Shown: one piece after another, positions 7,332 through 16,395 of the stretch | Layout of the letters: each line of letters opens with the position of its first letter | Position numbering within the stretch: the stretch's first letter is position 1 | From: Ancylobacter mangrovi | Lineage (GTDB): Bacteria; Pseudomonadota; Alphaproteobacteria; Rhizobiales; Xanthobacteraceae | Reading direction: 5' to 3' | DNA: 64,000 nucleotides | Assembly (NCBI RefSeq): GCF_024752355.1 | Contig: NZ_JANTHZ010000002.1 | Location: 62,001 to 126,000 of the forward strand | Program-made: the position numbers and the translations under genes | Notes under the pieces: model-generated | Told to the model about the DNA's origin: nothing | The model's input: only the letters and a program-made list of their open reading frames with translations | Databases searched by the model: none

Positions 7332-8909
7332 TCAGCCCTTAATGGCGCTGGCGCGCGGCGGAGCGGGCACCTTGTCCTGCTCGAGCTGGCGCAGCAGGGC
7401 GGCCTCCTCGGCGGCTTCGGCCCGGCGCTGCTTGCGCTTGCTCCAGGCGGTCATGCCCAGCGATGCCACCATCACCCCGACGATCGCCACCGCCCCCGGG
7501 CGCTGGAACAGGTAGAGAGGGTCGCCGCCGCTGATCTGATAGGAGCGGAGGAACTCGGTCTCCAGCATGCGCCCGAGCAGGATGCCCACCACGACGGCCG
7601 GGATCGGGTACTCGTAGCGGCTGAGCGCGAAGCCGAGCAGCGCGAAGATGAACAGCGTGATCGGCCCCGCGATCTCGCCCGTGACGGCATAGGTGCCCAG
7701 CGTCGCGACCACCAGCACCGACGGCAGCACGTAGCGGGTGCGCACCTTCACGACATTGGCGGCGACGTAGATGAAGGCGACGCCCACGGCCAGCAGCACG
7801 GTCGCCTGGACCATGTTGTTGAGGATGATCGCGTAGACCATCGGCTTCTGCGACTGGATGAGGCCGGGCCCGGGCACGATGTTGTGCATCATGAACGCGG
7901 CGATGAGGATCGCCGTGGCGCCGCCGCCGGGAATGCCGAGGGCCAGCATGGTCGCCATCGACCCGCCCTCGCCGCTCGCGACCGCGGATTCGGCGGCGAT
8001 CACCCCCTTGGGATTGCCGGTGCCGAAGGTCGCGCTGTCCTTGGCGGTGCGCTTGGTCTCGGCATAGGCGATCAGGTTGCCGATCGAGGATCCGACGCCC
8101 GGCACCGCGCCGATGACGACGCCGATGATGGAGCCGCGTAGCAGCACGCCGGGATATTTCAGCGTGCCCCAGCAGCCGGCGAGAATGCGGCGGATGCTGA
8201 CCTCGCGCGCCCCGTCGGCGTCGATGATGTAGTCGCGCCCCGCAAGGCCGAGCAGCTGGCCGGCGGCCAGCAGGCCGATCATCGCCGGGATCGGCGAGAT
8301 GCCGTCGAGCAGGACGGGGATGCCCAGCGTGCCGCGGGTGAAGCCCGCGGTGTTCATGCCGACCGTGCCGAGCAGCACGCCGAAGGCGGCGGCGAGCAGG
8401 CCGCGGCTGATATAGGTCGACCCCAGCGAGCCGAGCAGCAGCATGCCCCAGATCGCCACCGCGAACATCTCCAGCGGGCCGATGCGCAGCACGATGTCGG
8501 CCAGCGGCTCGATGAGCAGGAGCAGCAGCACATAGCCGAAGATGCCGCAGATGGTGGAGGCGAAGAGCGCGTGCCCCAGCGCCTCGTTGTGCAGCCCCTT
8601 CTGCGACATGGCGAAGCCGTCGAACGTGGTCGCGAACGAGGATGGCGTGCCCGGTATGTTCATCAGGATGGCGGGCACCGACCCGCCGAATCCGGCTCCG
8701 GTATAGACTGAGGTCAGGAAGACGATGGCCGGGAAGAAGTCCATGTAGAGCGACATGGGCAGCACGATCGCCATCGCCATGGTGATCGAGATGCCCGGGA
8801 TCGCACTGAAGATCAGGCCGATGATGAGGCCGGGAACGATCCAGCCCCAGGACCCGGCCGATGCGAACATGATGCCGAGCGCATCATGAAAGGCGGAAAC
8901 GTCGATCAT
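7332..8909 (-). CDS. tctA: Tripartite tricarboxylate transporter large permease TctA
   Basis: A 525-residue integral membrane protein with about 11-12 hydrophobic segments, the expected size for TctA, the large permease of TTT systems that import citrate-like tri- and dicarboxylates using an ion gradient and a periplasmic binding protein. The family signature near the N terminus reads LIFSAIPGISITMAMAIVLP, and the internal repeat LIGVVIGAVPGVGSSIGNLI is present too. It is the last gene of tctC-tctB-tctA, 9 bp after tctB, and is followed by a strong terminator. Substrate specificity depends on TctC and cannot be read here; the neighbouring tartrate/PrpD-type genes suggest a hydroxy-carboxylate. 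Confidence 0.93.
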   Translation of the reverse strand: MIDVSAFHDALGIMFASAGSWGWIVPGLIIGLIFSAIPGISITMAMAIVLPMSLYMDFFPAIVFLTSVYTGAGFGGSVPAILMNIPGTPSSFATTFDGFAMSQKGLHNEALGHALFASTICGIFGYVLLLLLIEPLADIVLRIGPLEMFAVAIWGMLLLGSLGSTYISRGLLAAAFGVLLGTVGMNTAGFTRGTLGIPVLLDGISPIPAMIGLLAAGQLLGLAGRDYIIDADGAREVSIRRILAGCWGTLKYPGVLLRGSIIGVVIGAVPGVGSSIGNLIAYAETKRTAKDSATFGTGNPKGVIAAESAVASGEGGSMATMLALGIPGGGATAILIAAFMMHNIVPGPGLIQSQKPMVYAIILNNMVQATVLLAVGVAFIYVAANVVKVRTRYVLPSVLVVATLGTYAVTGEIAGPITLFIFALLGFALSRYEYPIPAVVVGILLGRMLETEFLRSYQISGGDPLYLFQRPGAVAIVGVMVASLGMTAWSKRKQRRAEAAEEAALLRQLEQDKVPAPPRASAIKG

Positions 8910-8918
8910 GATCGTGGC

Positions 8919-9419
8919 TCACAGAAGAGTGGTGGGCATCGGGTAGGGGATCATGGCGCGGAAGCCGTAGATCGCCACTGCCGTGACCGCGAGCGAGAAC
9001 ACCAGCACGCGCAGGGGGCGGCGCTCGCCGCACACCACCATCGCCGCGGCGGAGAACAGGAAGACCGCGATGTCGAAGCCGATCGTCTCGAGCAGGAAGA
9101 CCATCAACCCGAGCGCCACGCTCAGCGCGCCCATCTTGATCAGGTCGGAATAGTCCGGCGCGGCGGTAGGCGACAGCGGGTCCTGGTCGGAAGCGATCGC
9201 GGCCGCTTCCGCCTCGTCGACCCTGTGGAAGCACTGGGGCACGATGAATGCGTAGAGAGCCAGCGTGAAGAGCGAGACCGGCTCCACCAGCAGAAGATTG
9301 TTGACACTCAGCGAGACGCTGCGCGCATCAAGCAGATACCAGAAGACCAGTCCGGCGATCAGCGTGATGAGGGCGAGGTGTCCGTACTCGATGACGTAGG
9401 TATGCCGTCCGATACGCAT
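8919..9419 (-). CDS. tctB: Tripartite tricarboxylate transporter small permease TctB
   Basis: A 166-residue membrane protein with four hydrophobic segments (about residues 12-30, 40-65, 85-125 and 130-155), matching TctB, the small partner of the TctA permease. The frame is open to 9464 with a GTG, but the closely spaced ATG at 9419 (MRIGRHTYVIEY) has a GGAG site six bases upstream and gives the usual length; ATG codons at 9431 and 9425 are possible. A charged cytoplasmic loop (DEAEAAAIASDQD) separates the two halves, as is common in the family. It lies between tctC and tctA, and an 11-bp hairpin precedes it. Confidence 0.82.
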   Translation of the reverse strand: MRIGRHTYVIEYGHLALITLIAGLVFWYLLDARSVSLSVNNLLLVEPVSLFTLALYAFIVPQCFHRVDEAEAAAIASDQDPLSPTAAPDYSDLIKMGALSVALGLMVFLLETIGFDIAVFLFSAAAMVVCGERRPLRVLVFSLAVTAVAIYGFRAMIPYPMPTTLL

Positions 9420-9451
9420 CACCATCTCCATTCCATGAGGGATGAGCAGAA

Positions 9452-9478
9452 GAGGCCGGCGCACCAGGCGCCGGCCTC
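9452..9478 (-). other. Intercistronic hairpin between tctC and tctB
   Basis: A perfect 11-bp inverted repeat (GAGGCCGGCGC at 9452-9462 with GCGCCGGCCTC at 9468-9478, 5-base loop) directly follows the tctC stop, without a T run. Such hairpins often protect the upstream binding-protein message or attenuate the permease genes. Confidence 0.7.
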
Positions 9479-9492
9479 GTCGCGGATGCCGG

Positions 9493-10488
9493 CTACTTCA
9501 TGAGGTCGATGTACTTGGCCATCTTGTCGGCATTGGCGAGATAGGCCTTCTCGGAGGCCTCCGGGCCGTACCAGGTGGTCGCGAGCTGCTGCAGCTTGAG
9601 GGCCTCGATCGCCTTCGGGTTCTTGCTGGCCCGCTCGAGCGCGCCGCTGAGAAACTTGAAGATCTCCGGCTGCTCCTTCTTCAGCTTGGTGGTGACCACC
9701 CATCCGCGCTGCGAGCCTTCGACGAAGTCGACCTTGAGGCCGCTCGCGCCGATGAGGGGCGCGTCGGGATACCAGTCCACCGTCTCCTCGGCGAAGATCG
9801 CCAGCGGCCGGATCTTGGAGACCAGCGGCAGGAAGCCCTCGCCGCCGACGAAGCCGACATCGACCTGGGCGCCGGCGGTCGCGTTGCGGGCCGGCCCGCC
9901 GCCGTCATAGGTCACGATGCGAAGCTTGGACGGGTCGATCTTGGCGGCCTGGAAGGCGAGAACCATGTTGGCGTAGTCCGCCGAGGCGGGCTGGACGCCG
10001 ATGCTGAGGCTGCCGGGATCGGCCTGCAGCTTTTCGATGACTTCCGCGAAGGTCTTGATCGGGCTGTCCGACGACGTCGCCGCGAGCGTGTAGTCGCGCG
10101 ACGGCAGGTTCAGCATCGAGAAGTCCTCGACTTTGTAGGGCGCGTTCTGCAGGAGCACGGTCAGCGGGATATAGGGCGCCGCCGAGGTACACAGGATGCT
10201 GTAGCCATCCGCCGGCTGGTTGAGCGCGTAGGAGTTGCCGAGCTGGGTGCCGGCGCCCGGCTTGTTGACGATGACCAGCGGCTGGCCGAGCTCCTTTTCC
10301 AGATAGGGAGCGAAGGCGCGCGAGAGGCGGTCATTGTAGCCGCCGGTGGCGAAGGGCACGATCACGTTGATCGGACGCGTGGGGTAATCCGCAGCGCGCA
10401 GGATCGAAGGCATCGCGACCAAGCCGCTGGCGACGCCGACGCTTCCGGCCACGAGTCGGAATGCTTCTCTGCGTGTAAAATCGGTCAT
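9493..10488 (-). CDS. tctC: TTT periplasmic solute-binding protein TctC (Bug family)
   Basis: A 331-residue secreted binding protein of the Bug/TctC family that delivers carboxylates to TctAB in the periplasm. The N terminus (MTDFTRREAFRLVAGSVGVA) has a twin-arginine motif followed by a hydrophobic stretch ending near LRAADYPTRP, so a Tat-type signal is likely. The mature start YPTRPINVIVPFATGGYND is the family hallmark, with the carboxylate-binding loop in FATGG. The ATG at 10488 has a GGGAGGA site; the longer frame to 10581 would put non-family sequence before the signal. It is first in its operon, with a TTGT-N2-ACA operator candidate about 90 bp upstream. Confidence 0.9.
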   Translation of the reverse strand: MTDFTRREAFRLVAGSVGVASGLVAMPSILRAADYPTRPINVIVPFATGGYNDRLSRAFAPYLEKELGQPLVIVNKPGAGTQLGNSYALNQPADGYSILCTSAAPYIPLTVLLQNAPYKVEDFSMLNLPSRDYTLAATSSDSPIKTFAEVIEKLQADPGSLSIGVQPASADYANMVLAFQAAKIDPSKLRIVTYDGGGPARNATAGAQVDVGFVGGEGFLPLVSKIRPLAIFAEETVDWYPDAPLIGASGLKVDFVEGSQRGWVVTTKLKKEQPEIFKFLSGALERASKNPKAIEALKLQQLATTWYGPEASEKAYLANADKMAKYIDLMK

Positions 10489-10579
10489 GTTTTCCTCCCG
10501 CCGTTCCATCTGGATTGCAACCGGGTGTTCGCCCCCGGCCGTGTGGACTAGGCTGAGCCAGACTGTTCCTCGATCCGTC

Positions 10580-10590
10580 AACTGTCAACA
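10580..10590 (-). promoter_or_regulatory. Putative GntR/FCD operator before tctC
   Basis: On the minus strand the site reads TGTTGACAGTT, the same 11 bases as at the dehalogenase and AbrB promoters. It also forms a direct repeat GTTGAC-A-GTTGAC, about 90 bp from the tctC ATG. Confidence 0.5.
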
Positions 10591-10730
10591 GATTTGCCGA
10601 CAGAATTGTTGGGCGAGGCAGAAGCGGCACTCTTTGCCACGGTCGGGCGTGCCAATATGTCTTCGCACACGGCGGGGAAGACGCCCGGAATAGGCCAATA
10701 TCCCCGTTGGCAGGCCCATATCGCCCCATT

Positions 10731-10750
10731 TTGTTGACAGTTGTCAATAA
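10731..10750 (+). promoter_or_regulatory. Palindromic operator TTGTTGACAGTTGTCAATAA
   Basis: Two 9-bp arms (TTGTTGACA and TGTCAATAA) pair with one mismatch around a GT centre. This is the best symmetric example of the TTGT-N2-ACA motif in the window. It precedes the AbrB-SDR-PrpD operon by about 160 bp and lies on the plus-strand side of the divergent region. Confidence 0.6.
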
Positions 10751-10911
10751 CTCTGGCTCTATCCGGGCTCGGTTTCGCCGGCCCTACCGTAACGTGCGGC
10801 CGCTGCCCTGGAGGTCGCCATGTCCTGCCTTTCGTCCCGACCCCTCCCCCGTCCGGCGACGGATGCGGTCGGCGCGGGGAAGGCGGGACGGTACGACGGG
10901 GCTATCGCGTG

Positions 10912-12018
10912 ATGGCCGACATCCCGAGGAACCCGGATACGGTGGCGCGTTCGGGGCTCCAGTCCGTTCGCTGGTGGCTGCGCATCGTCGGAACCTATTC
11001 GGTCGCCGCCATCGCCGGCTATCTCGCCTCCCTCGCCCATATGCCACTGCCCTGGATGCTCGGGCCGCTCTTTGCCTGCGGGGCGCTGATGATCGCGGGC
11101 GTGCCGCTGCAGGCCGGGCCGCACCTGCGCGAGATCGGCCAGGTCATCGTCGGCCTCGCCATCGGCATGCGCTTCACGCCGCACCTGCTGCTGGTGTCGC
11201 TGGGCCTGCTGCCGGCGATGATCGCCTCGACGCTCTACATCATCCTGGCGACCTTTCTCGGCGCGCTGCTGATGCGCCCGCTCGCGCGCATCGATCCCAC
11301 CACCGCCTTCTTCGCGACCGCGGCCGGCGGCATGGCCGACATGGCGGTGGTCGCGGCGGCGCGCGGCGGCGACACCAACACGGTGTCCGTGGTCCACGCG
11401 CTGCGCGTCACCACCGTGGTCAGCGTCGTGCCTTTCCTCGTCTTCGCCTATGGCGAACCGGGGACGGCGGCGACGGTGGAGACGGTTATGTCGCACGAGA
11501 TCCCTTCGCTGCTGCTGGCGCTGCTGGTGGCCTATCTCGGCGCGCACCTGTTGCGGCCGACCGCGATTCCCAATCCGTGGCTTCTCGGCTCGCTGCTGCC
11601 GAGCGCGGCGCTGGGGGCGTCCGGCCTTCTGCACGTGGCGGTTCCCGGCGTGATGGTCATCATCGCCCAGATCATGATCGGCGTGTGGCTCGCCATGCGG
11701 TTCCGGCGCGACCTGTTCGTGCGCCTGCCGCGCGTCGCCGCGGGCGGATTGCTGGTCGCGCTCATGCTGATCGGCGCGGCAGCGCTTGGCGCCAAGGTGC
11801 TGTCCTTCGCCACCGGCCTGCCGCTGACGACGAGCTTCCTGTCACTGGCCCCCGCCGCGATCACCGAGATGGTGCTGACAGCCAAGGCCATGCACGCCGA
11901 CGCCGAGCTGGTGACGGCGTTCCACATCGTCCGCATCGCGATGATCGCCTCGACGATTCTCCTCGTCTTCCGCGTCTACCGCTTCGTCTTGAGAGGGCAT
12001 TATGGATCTGGGATTTGA
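10912..12018 (+). CDS. AbrB-type membrane protein (second paralogue)
   Basis: A 368-residue polytopic membrane protein of the AbrB family with two homologous halves. The first carries GYLASLAHMPLPWMLGPLFAC and TAAGGMADMAVVAAARGGDT, the second AIPNPWLLGSLLPSAALGAS and LAPAAITEMVLTAKAMHAD, closely mirroring the protein at 3293. The ATG at 10912 is chosen because the upstream part of the frame is proline/arginine-rich and non-family. Members are found next to carboxylate catabolism and are presumed transporters or exporters. It heads an operon: the SDR gene starts 17 bp inside its 3' end, so the two are translationally coupled. Confidence 0.82.
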   Translation: MADIPRNPDTVARSGLQSVRWWLRIVGTYSVAAIAGYLASLAHMPLPWMLGPLFACGALMIAGVPLQAGPHLREIGQVIVGLAIGMRFTPHLLLVSLGLLPAMIASTLYIILATFLGALLMRPLARIDPTTAFFATAAGGMADMAVVAAARGGDTNTVSVVHALRVTTVVSVVPFLVFAYGEPGTAATVETVMSHEIPSLLLALLVAYLGAHLLRPTAIPNPWLLGSLLPSAALGASGLLHVAVPGVMVIIAQIMIGVWLAMRFRRDLFVRLPRVAAGGLLVALMLIGAAALGAKVLSFATGLPLTTSFLSLAPAAITEMVLTAKAMHADAELVTAFHIVRIAMIASTILLVFRVYRFVLRGHYGSGI

Positions 12019-12796
12019 CGGCCGTCGCGCCGTCATCGTCGGCGGCAGCTACGGCATCGGCGAGGCGACCGCCCGCATCCTGCTGAGCGAGGGCGCCGAC
12101 GTCATCATCGCCTCGCGCAACCGCGACAACCTCGAAGCCGCGGCGGCGCGGCTGAGCGAAGCGACCGGGCGCGCGCCGCACCTCGTCGTGGCGGACGTGG
12201 TGAAGGACGCCGAATCCGCCGCGAGGCTGGCGGACGAGGTACGCGCGCGCTGGAGCGCGCTCGACATTCTCGTCAGCGCCGTCGGCGGCAGCGTCCGCGC
12301 CGATTTCGGCGACCTCTCCGACGAGGACTGGCTCGCCAGCTACACGTTCAACGTCCTGTCCACCGTGCGCGTCATCCGCGCCGGCGCGCCACTGCTGGCG
12401 CAGGGACGCGATCCCGCCGTGGTGACGCTCGGGGCGGCGGCGGCCAAGATGCCCTATGCGCACCAGGTCATGACCAATGTTCACAAGGCCGGCCTGCTCG
12501 GCCTCGTGAAGACGCTCGCGCTGGAGCTGGGCGAACAGGGCATCCGCATCAACAGCGTCGGCCCGGGCCGCACCAAGACCCCGCTATGGATCAACCGGGC
12601 CGACCGGATGGCGACCGAGCGCGGCGTCCCGGTGGACGCGATCTTCGAGGAATTCTCGCACGAGATTCCCCTGAAGAGGTTCGCCGAGCCGGCCGAAGTC
12701 GCGGTGATGGTCGCCTGGCTCGCCAGCCCGCTCGCCAGCTACGTCACCGGCCAGGCCATCAATGTCGACGGCGGTATCGCGCGCGGCCTCGTCTAA
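12002..12796 (+). CDS. Short-chain dehydrogenase/reductase (SDR) lacking the catalytic tyrosine
   Basis: A 264-residue SDR-fold protein that should bind NAD(P) at GGSYGIG (residues 14-20) and carries the C-terminal YVTGQAINVDGG signature typical of classical SDRs. However, the active-site motif is not normal: the conserved lysine K162 is present in VHKAGLLGL, but the tyrosine expected four residues earlier is T158 (MTNVHK), and the usual catalytic serine region reads VTLGAAAAK. It may be a different kind of oxidoreductase or a catalytically weak member; it is not obviously a pseudogene because the frame is intact and uses normal codons. It overlaps the AbrB gene by 17 bp and is followed 11 bp later by a prpD-like gene. 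Confidence 0.85.
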   Translation: MDLGFDGRRAVIVGGSYGIGEATARILLSEGADVIIASRNRDNLEAAAARLSEATGRAPHLVVADVVKDAESAARLADEVRARWSALDILVSAVGGSVRADFGDLSDEDWLASYTFNVLSTVRVIRAGAPLLAQGRDPAVVTLGAAAAKMPYAHQVMTNVHKAGLLGLVKTLALELGEQGIRINSVGPGRTKTPLWINRADRMATERGVPVDAIFEEFSHEIPLKRFAEPAEVAVMVAWLASPLASYVTGQAINVDGGIARGLV

Positions 12797-12807
12797 GGGA
12801 GAGAGAA

Positions 12808-14175
12808 ATGTCCGAGACAGATATCACAAGGAAGCTCGCCGCCTGGGTCGTGAATTTCCCGGCCGACGGGATACCCCAGTCCGTGCGCGAGGAAGGCGTG
12901 CGGACGCTCTTCAACTGGATGGGCTGCGCCGTCGGCGGCGCGCGCCACGAGACCGTCGATTGCGCGCTCGCCGGCATCATGCCCTTCGCCGGCCGCTCCC
13001 AGGCCACGGTGCTCGGGCGCGGCGAAAGGCTCGACGTCCTCAACACGGCCCTCGTCAACGGCATCAGCTCGCATGTCCTCGACTATGACGACACGCATCT
13101 GAAGACCATCATCCACCCGGCCGGGCCGGTCGCCTCGGCGCTTCTGGCCGCGGCCGAGTACCAGCCGGTCTCCGGGCAGGACTTCCTGACCGCGCTGCTC
13201 ATCGGCGTCGAGGTCGAGTGCCGCATCGGCAACAGCGTCTACCCGGAGCACTATGACCGAGGCTGGCACATCACCGGCACGGCCGGCGTGTTCGGCGCGG
13301 CGGCGGCGCTCGGGCGCATGCTCGGGCTCGACGAGCAGCGGATGACCTGGGCGCTCGGCATCGCCGCCACCCAGGCCTCGGGCCTGCGCGAAATGTTCGG
13401 CACCATGTGCAAGAGCTTCCATCCGGGCAATGCCGCGAAGAACGGCGCCATGGCCGCCTATCTGGCCCAGGCCGGCTTCGACAGCTCCCTGCAGGCGATC
13501 GAGGCGCCGCGCGGCTTCGCCAACGTGCTCTCGACCCGGCACGACTACAACGAGATCCTCGGCGGGCTCGGCGAGGTCTGGGAGGCGGCGCTCAACTCCT
13601 ACAAGCCCTTCGCCTGCGGCGTCGTCATCCATCCGACCATCGACGGCTGCCAGCAGCTGCGCGAGGAACTCGGGAGCGAGGTGGAGCGGATCGCCGCCGT
13701 GCGCCTGCGCGCTCACCCGCTGGTGCTCGAGCTCACCGGCAAGCGCGAGCCGCAGACCGGGCTCGAGACCAAGTTCAGCATCTATCACGCAGCCGCCTGC
13801 GCCCTGCTGCGCGGGGACGGATCGCCCACCGCCTTCACCGACGAGGCGGCGAACGCGCCGGAGCTGGTCGCCCTGCGCCGCAAGGTGAGCGCGACGTCGG
13901 ACACCTCGATCCACGAGGCGTCGGTGGTGATCGAGGTCGAGTTCGAGGACGGGCGGCGGATCGAGCGCGTGATCGAGCGCGCCATCGGCAGCCGCGAGCG
14001 TCCGCTCAGCAACCAGCAGCTCGAAGCCAAGTTCGCCCATCAGGCGGGGCTGGTCGTCGGAGCCGAGACGACGCAGTCACTGATGGAGATGTGCTGGCGC
14101 CTGCCCGAGCTTGCCGATGTCGGCGCGCTTGCCCGCGCCTCGGTGCCCGACGGCCGGCGCGACGCGGCCGAATAG
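12808..14175 (+). CDS. MmgE/PrpD family protein (2-methylcitrate dehydratase / aconitate decarboxylase fold)
   Basis: A 455-residue protein of normal length for MmgE/PrpD, a family containing 2-methylcitrate dehydratase, cis-aconitate decarboxylase and imino-disuccinate epimerase. Conserved stretches are SSHVLDYDDTHLKTIIHP (the active-site DxxDTH region), GVEVECRIGN, YDRGWHITGTAGVFGAAAA and SGLREMFGTMCKSFHPGNAA. The ATG at 12808 has a GGGAGAGAG site; the much longer frame to 12586 is an out-of-phase overlap with the SDR. It sits between the SDR and the first of two beta-decarboxylating dehydrogenases, suggesting a pathway that dehydrates or isomerises a hydroxy-di/tricarboxylate before oxidative decarboxylation. 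A paralogue is at 20402. Confidence 0.88.
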   Translation: MSETDITRKLAAWVVNFPADGIPQSVREEGVRTLFNWMGCAVGGARHETVDCALAGIMPFAGRSQATVLGRGERLDVLNTALVNGISSHVLDYDDTHLKTIIHPAGPVASALLAAAEYQPVSGQDFLTALLIGVEVECRIGNSVYPEHYDRGWHITGTAGVFGAAAALGRMLGLDEQRMTWALGIAATQASGLREMFGTMCKSFHPGNAAKNGAMAAYLAQAGFDSSLQAIEAPRGFANVLSTRHDYNEILGGLGEVWEAALNSYKPFACGVVIHPTIDGCQQLREELGSEVERIAAVRLRAHPLVLELTGKREPQTGLETKFSIYHAAACALLRGDGSPTAFTDEAANAPELVALRRKVSATSDTSIHEASVVIEVEFEDGRRIERVIERAIGSRERPLSNQQLEAKFAHQAGLVVGAETTQSLMEMCWRLPELADVGALARASVPDGRRDAAE

Positions 14176-14184
14176 GAGACGGCG

Positions 14185-15279
14185 ATGAGTGCATCCACCC
14201 TGCGCATCGGCCTGCTGAACGGGGACGATATCGGGCACGAGATCGTCCCGGCGTCGCACCGCATCGCCGAGGCGGCGGCCCGCGCGAGCGGCCTTTCCAT
14301 CGACTGGCATCCGATCCCGATCGGGCGCAAGGCCCTCGACGAGCTCGGCCATACGATGCCGGCCGGCACGCTGGAACGGCTGGGCGAGCTCGACGGCTTC
14401 ATCCTCGGGCCCATCGGCCATCAGGCCTATCCCAAGGTGCCCGAGGCCATCAACCCGCACCCGATCCTGCGCAAGAGCTTCGACCTGTTCGCCAATGTCC
14501 GCCCGACGCGCTCCTATCCGGGGCTGGGCTGTCTTTACGACGACATCGACCTGGTGATCGTGCGCGAGAACAATGAGGGCTTCCAGCCGGACCGCAACGT
14601 GGTCGCCGGCTCGGGCGAGTTCCGGCCGACGCACGACATGACGATTTCGGTGCGCGTGATCACCCGCGAGGGCAGCCGCAAGGTGGCCCAGGCGGCGCTC
14701 GAGATCGCCCGCGCGCGCAGCAAGCGGCTGACCGTCGTGCACAAGGACACGGTGTTCAAGCTCGGCTGCGGCATGTTCGTCGAGGAGTGTCACAAGGCCG
14801 GCGAAGCGTTCCCGGACGTGACCATCGACGAGGTCATCGTCGACACCTTCGCGATGAAGCTGGTGCGCGAGCCTCAGCGCTTCGACACCGTCGTCACCAC
14901 CAACATGTTCGGCGACATCCTCACCGACGAGGCGGCCGGGCTCGTCGGCGGCCTCGGCATGGCACCGGGCCTGTGCATCGGGCGCGGCGACATCGCGATG
15001 GCGCAGGCCACCCACGGCTCGGCGCCGGACATCGCCGGCAAGGGAATCGCCAACCCCTACGCCATGATCGAATCCACCCGGATGCTGATCGAGTGGCTCG
15101 GCCGCCGGCACGGCCTTCCCGCGGCCGGCCGCGCCGCCGCGCTGATGACGACCGGCATCGAGGCCGCGCTGGCGGACCCCGCAACGCGCACACCCGACAT
15201 TCGCGGATCCGGTACCCAGGCCGACATGGTCGACGGAATCCTCGCAGCTATGGAGAGACACAGCCATGCGGCAGCATAA
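14185..15279 (+). CDS. Isocitrate/isopropylmalate dehydrogenase family beta-decarboxylating dehydrogenase
   Basis: A 364-residue NAD(P)- and metal-dependent dehydrogenase that oxidises a 2-hydroxyacid with a malate-like core and decarboxylates it. Visible motifs are [13 protein letters not shown] at the N terminus, [11 protein letters not shown] (phosphorylation-loop region), the catalytic lysine region [10 protein letters not shown], the metal aspartates in [15 protein letters not shown] and [15 protein letters not shown] (cofactor). Note GDDIG in place of the usual GDGIG. It follows prpD by 9 bp and overlaps the next paralogue by 14 bp. The substrate (isopropylmalate, tartrate, methylmalate or similar) is not readable; context speaks against leucine synthesis. 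Confidence 0.88.
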   Translation: MSASTLRIGLLNGDDIGHEIVPASHRIAEAAARASGLSIDWHPIPIGRKALDELGHTMPAGTLERLGELDGFILGPIGHQAYPKVPEAINPHPILRKSFDLFANVRPTRSYPGLGCLYDDIDLVIVRENNEGFQPDRNVVAGSGEFRPTHDMTISVRVITREGSRKVAQAALEIARARSKRLTVVHKDTVFKLGCGMFVEECHKAGEAFPDVTIDEVIVDTFAMKLVREPQRFDTVVTTNMFGDILTDEAAGLVGGLGMAPGLCIGRGDIAMAQATHGSAPDIAGKGIANPYAMIESTRMLIEWLGRRHGLPAAGRAAALMTTGIEAALADPATRTPDIRGSGTQADMVDGILAAMERHSHAAA

Positions 15280-16372
15280 GATCGCCCTCATCCCCGGAGA
15301 CGGCATTGGCTCCGACGTCATCCACGCCGGCCGGCGCGTGCTCGACACGCTGGCCGCGAATGACGGGGGCTTCGGGTTCAGCTTCGAGACTTTCGACTGG
15401 GGATCCGACCGCTATCGCCGCGTCGGCCGCATGATGCCGGAGGACGGCGTCGACACGCTGCGCGCCTTCGACGCGATCTATTTCGGCGCGGTCGGCGATC
15501 CCCAGATTCCCGACCACATCACGCTGTGGGAGCTGCGCCTCGCGATCTGCCAGGGGCTCGACCAGTACGCCAATGTCCGCCCCTCCCGGCTGCTGCCGAA
15601 CATCACCGGCCCGCTCCGTCCCGAGCTCGGCCGCGAAATCGACTGGGTGATCGTGCGCGAGAACAGCGAGGGCGAATATGCCGGCGCCGGCGGGCGGGCC
15701 CATCGCGGGCTGCCGATCGAGGTCGGGCTCGACGTGTCGGTGTTCACGCGCACCGGCGTCGAGCGGATCGCGCGCTTCGCCTGCGAGCTCGCCATGTCGC
15801 GTCCGCGCCGCAAGCTGACCATCGTCACCAAGTCCAACGCCCAGCGCCACGGCATGGTGCTGTGGGACGAGGTGTGCCGCTCGGTGATCAAGGACTTCCC
15901 CGAGCTCGACGTCGACTGGATGCTCGTCGACGCGATGACGATGCGGCTGGTGCTGCGGCCGGGCACCGTCGACACTGTGCTCGCGACCAATCTCCACGCC
16001 GACGTGCTGTCCGACCTCGCTTCCGCACTCAGCGGCAGCCTCGGCATCGGCGCCACCGGAAATCTGGCGCCGGACCGCTCCACCCCGTCCATGTTCGAGC
16101 CGATCCACGGGTCGGGTTTCGACCTCATCGGCAAGGGAATCGCCAATCCGATCGGCGCGTTCTGGAGCGCCGCGCTGATGCTGGAGCATCTCGGCGAGGC
16201 AACGGCCGCGAACCGGCTGATGCGTGCCATCGAGCGAGTGACGGAGCTCGGGACGGCGTTGACGCCCGATCTCGGCGGAAGCGCGACCACCGAGGACGTG
16301 ACGAATGCCGTGATCGGCCTCATTGAAGGACAAAACGAAGCGGGAAAGCGCGACTCGCGTAGCGTCGCGTAG
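15266..16372 (+). CDS. Tartrate dehydrogenase-like beta-decarboxylating dehydrogenase with an altered metal-site motif
   Basis: A 368-residue member of the isocitrate/isopropylmalate dehydrogenase family, closest in motifs to tartrate dehydrogenase/decarboxylase (TtuC type): ALIPGDGIGSDVI, MMPEDGVDTLRAFDAIYFGAVG, IPDHITLWELRLAI, RENSEGEYAGAGGR and EPIHGSGFDLIGKGIANPIG. The usual NLFGDILSD metal-binding stretch reads NLHADVLSD, so the aromatic and glycine are H244 and A245; the metal aspartates themselves remain. It overlaps the previous paralogue by 14 bp and ends the operon begun at 10912, just before a GntR gene. An altered specificity is inferred from the substitution. Confidence 0.87.
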   Translation: MRQHKIALIPGDGIGSDVIHAGRRVLDTLAANDGGFGFSFETFDWGSDRYRRVGRMMPEDGVDTLRAFDAIYFGAVGDPQIPDHITLWELRLAICQGLDQYANVRPSRLLPNITGPLRPELGREIDWVIVRENSEGEYAGAGGRAHRGLPIEVGLDVSVFTRTGVERIARFACELAMSRPRRKLTIVTKSNAQRHGMVLWDEVCRSVIKDFPELDVDWMLVDAMTMRLVLRPGTVDTVLATNLHADVLSDLASALSGSLGIGATGNLAPDRSTPSMFEPIHGSGFDLIGKGIANPIGAFWSAALMLEHLGEATAANRLMRAIERVTELGTALTPDLGGSATTEDVTNAVIGLIEGQNEAGKRDSRSVA

Positions 16373-16395
16373 AAACTAGAAGCTATTCACCACGT

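Larger units (their letters stand above)
10489..10911. other. Divergent control region between tctC and the AbrB-type gene
   Basis: A gene-free 423-bp stretch separates two divergent operons. It holds two copies of the TTGT-N2-ACA type operator (10580-10590 read on the minus strand and 10729-10742 on the plus strand), each with GTTGACAGTTG in common. Between them (10600-10725) and after 10750 I see no convincing gene or further motif. Confidence 0.6.
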
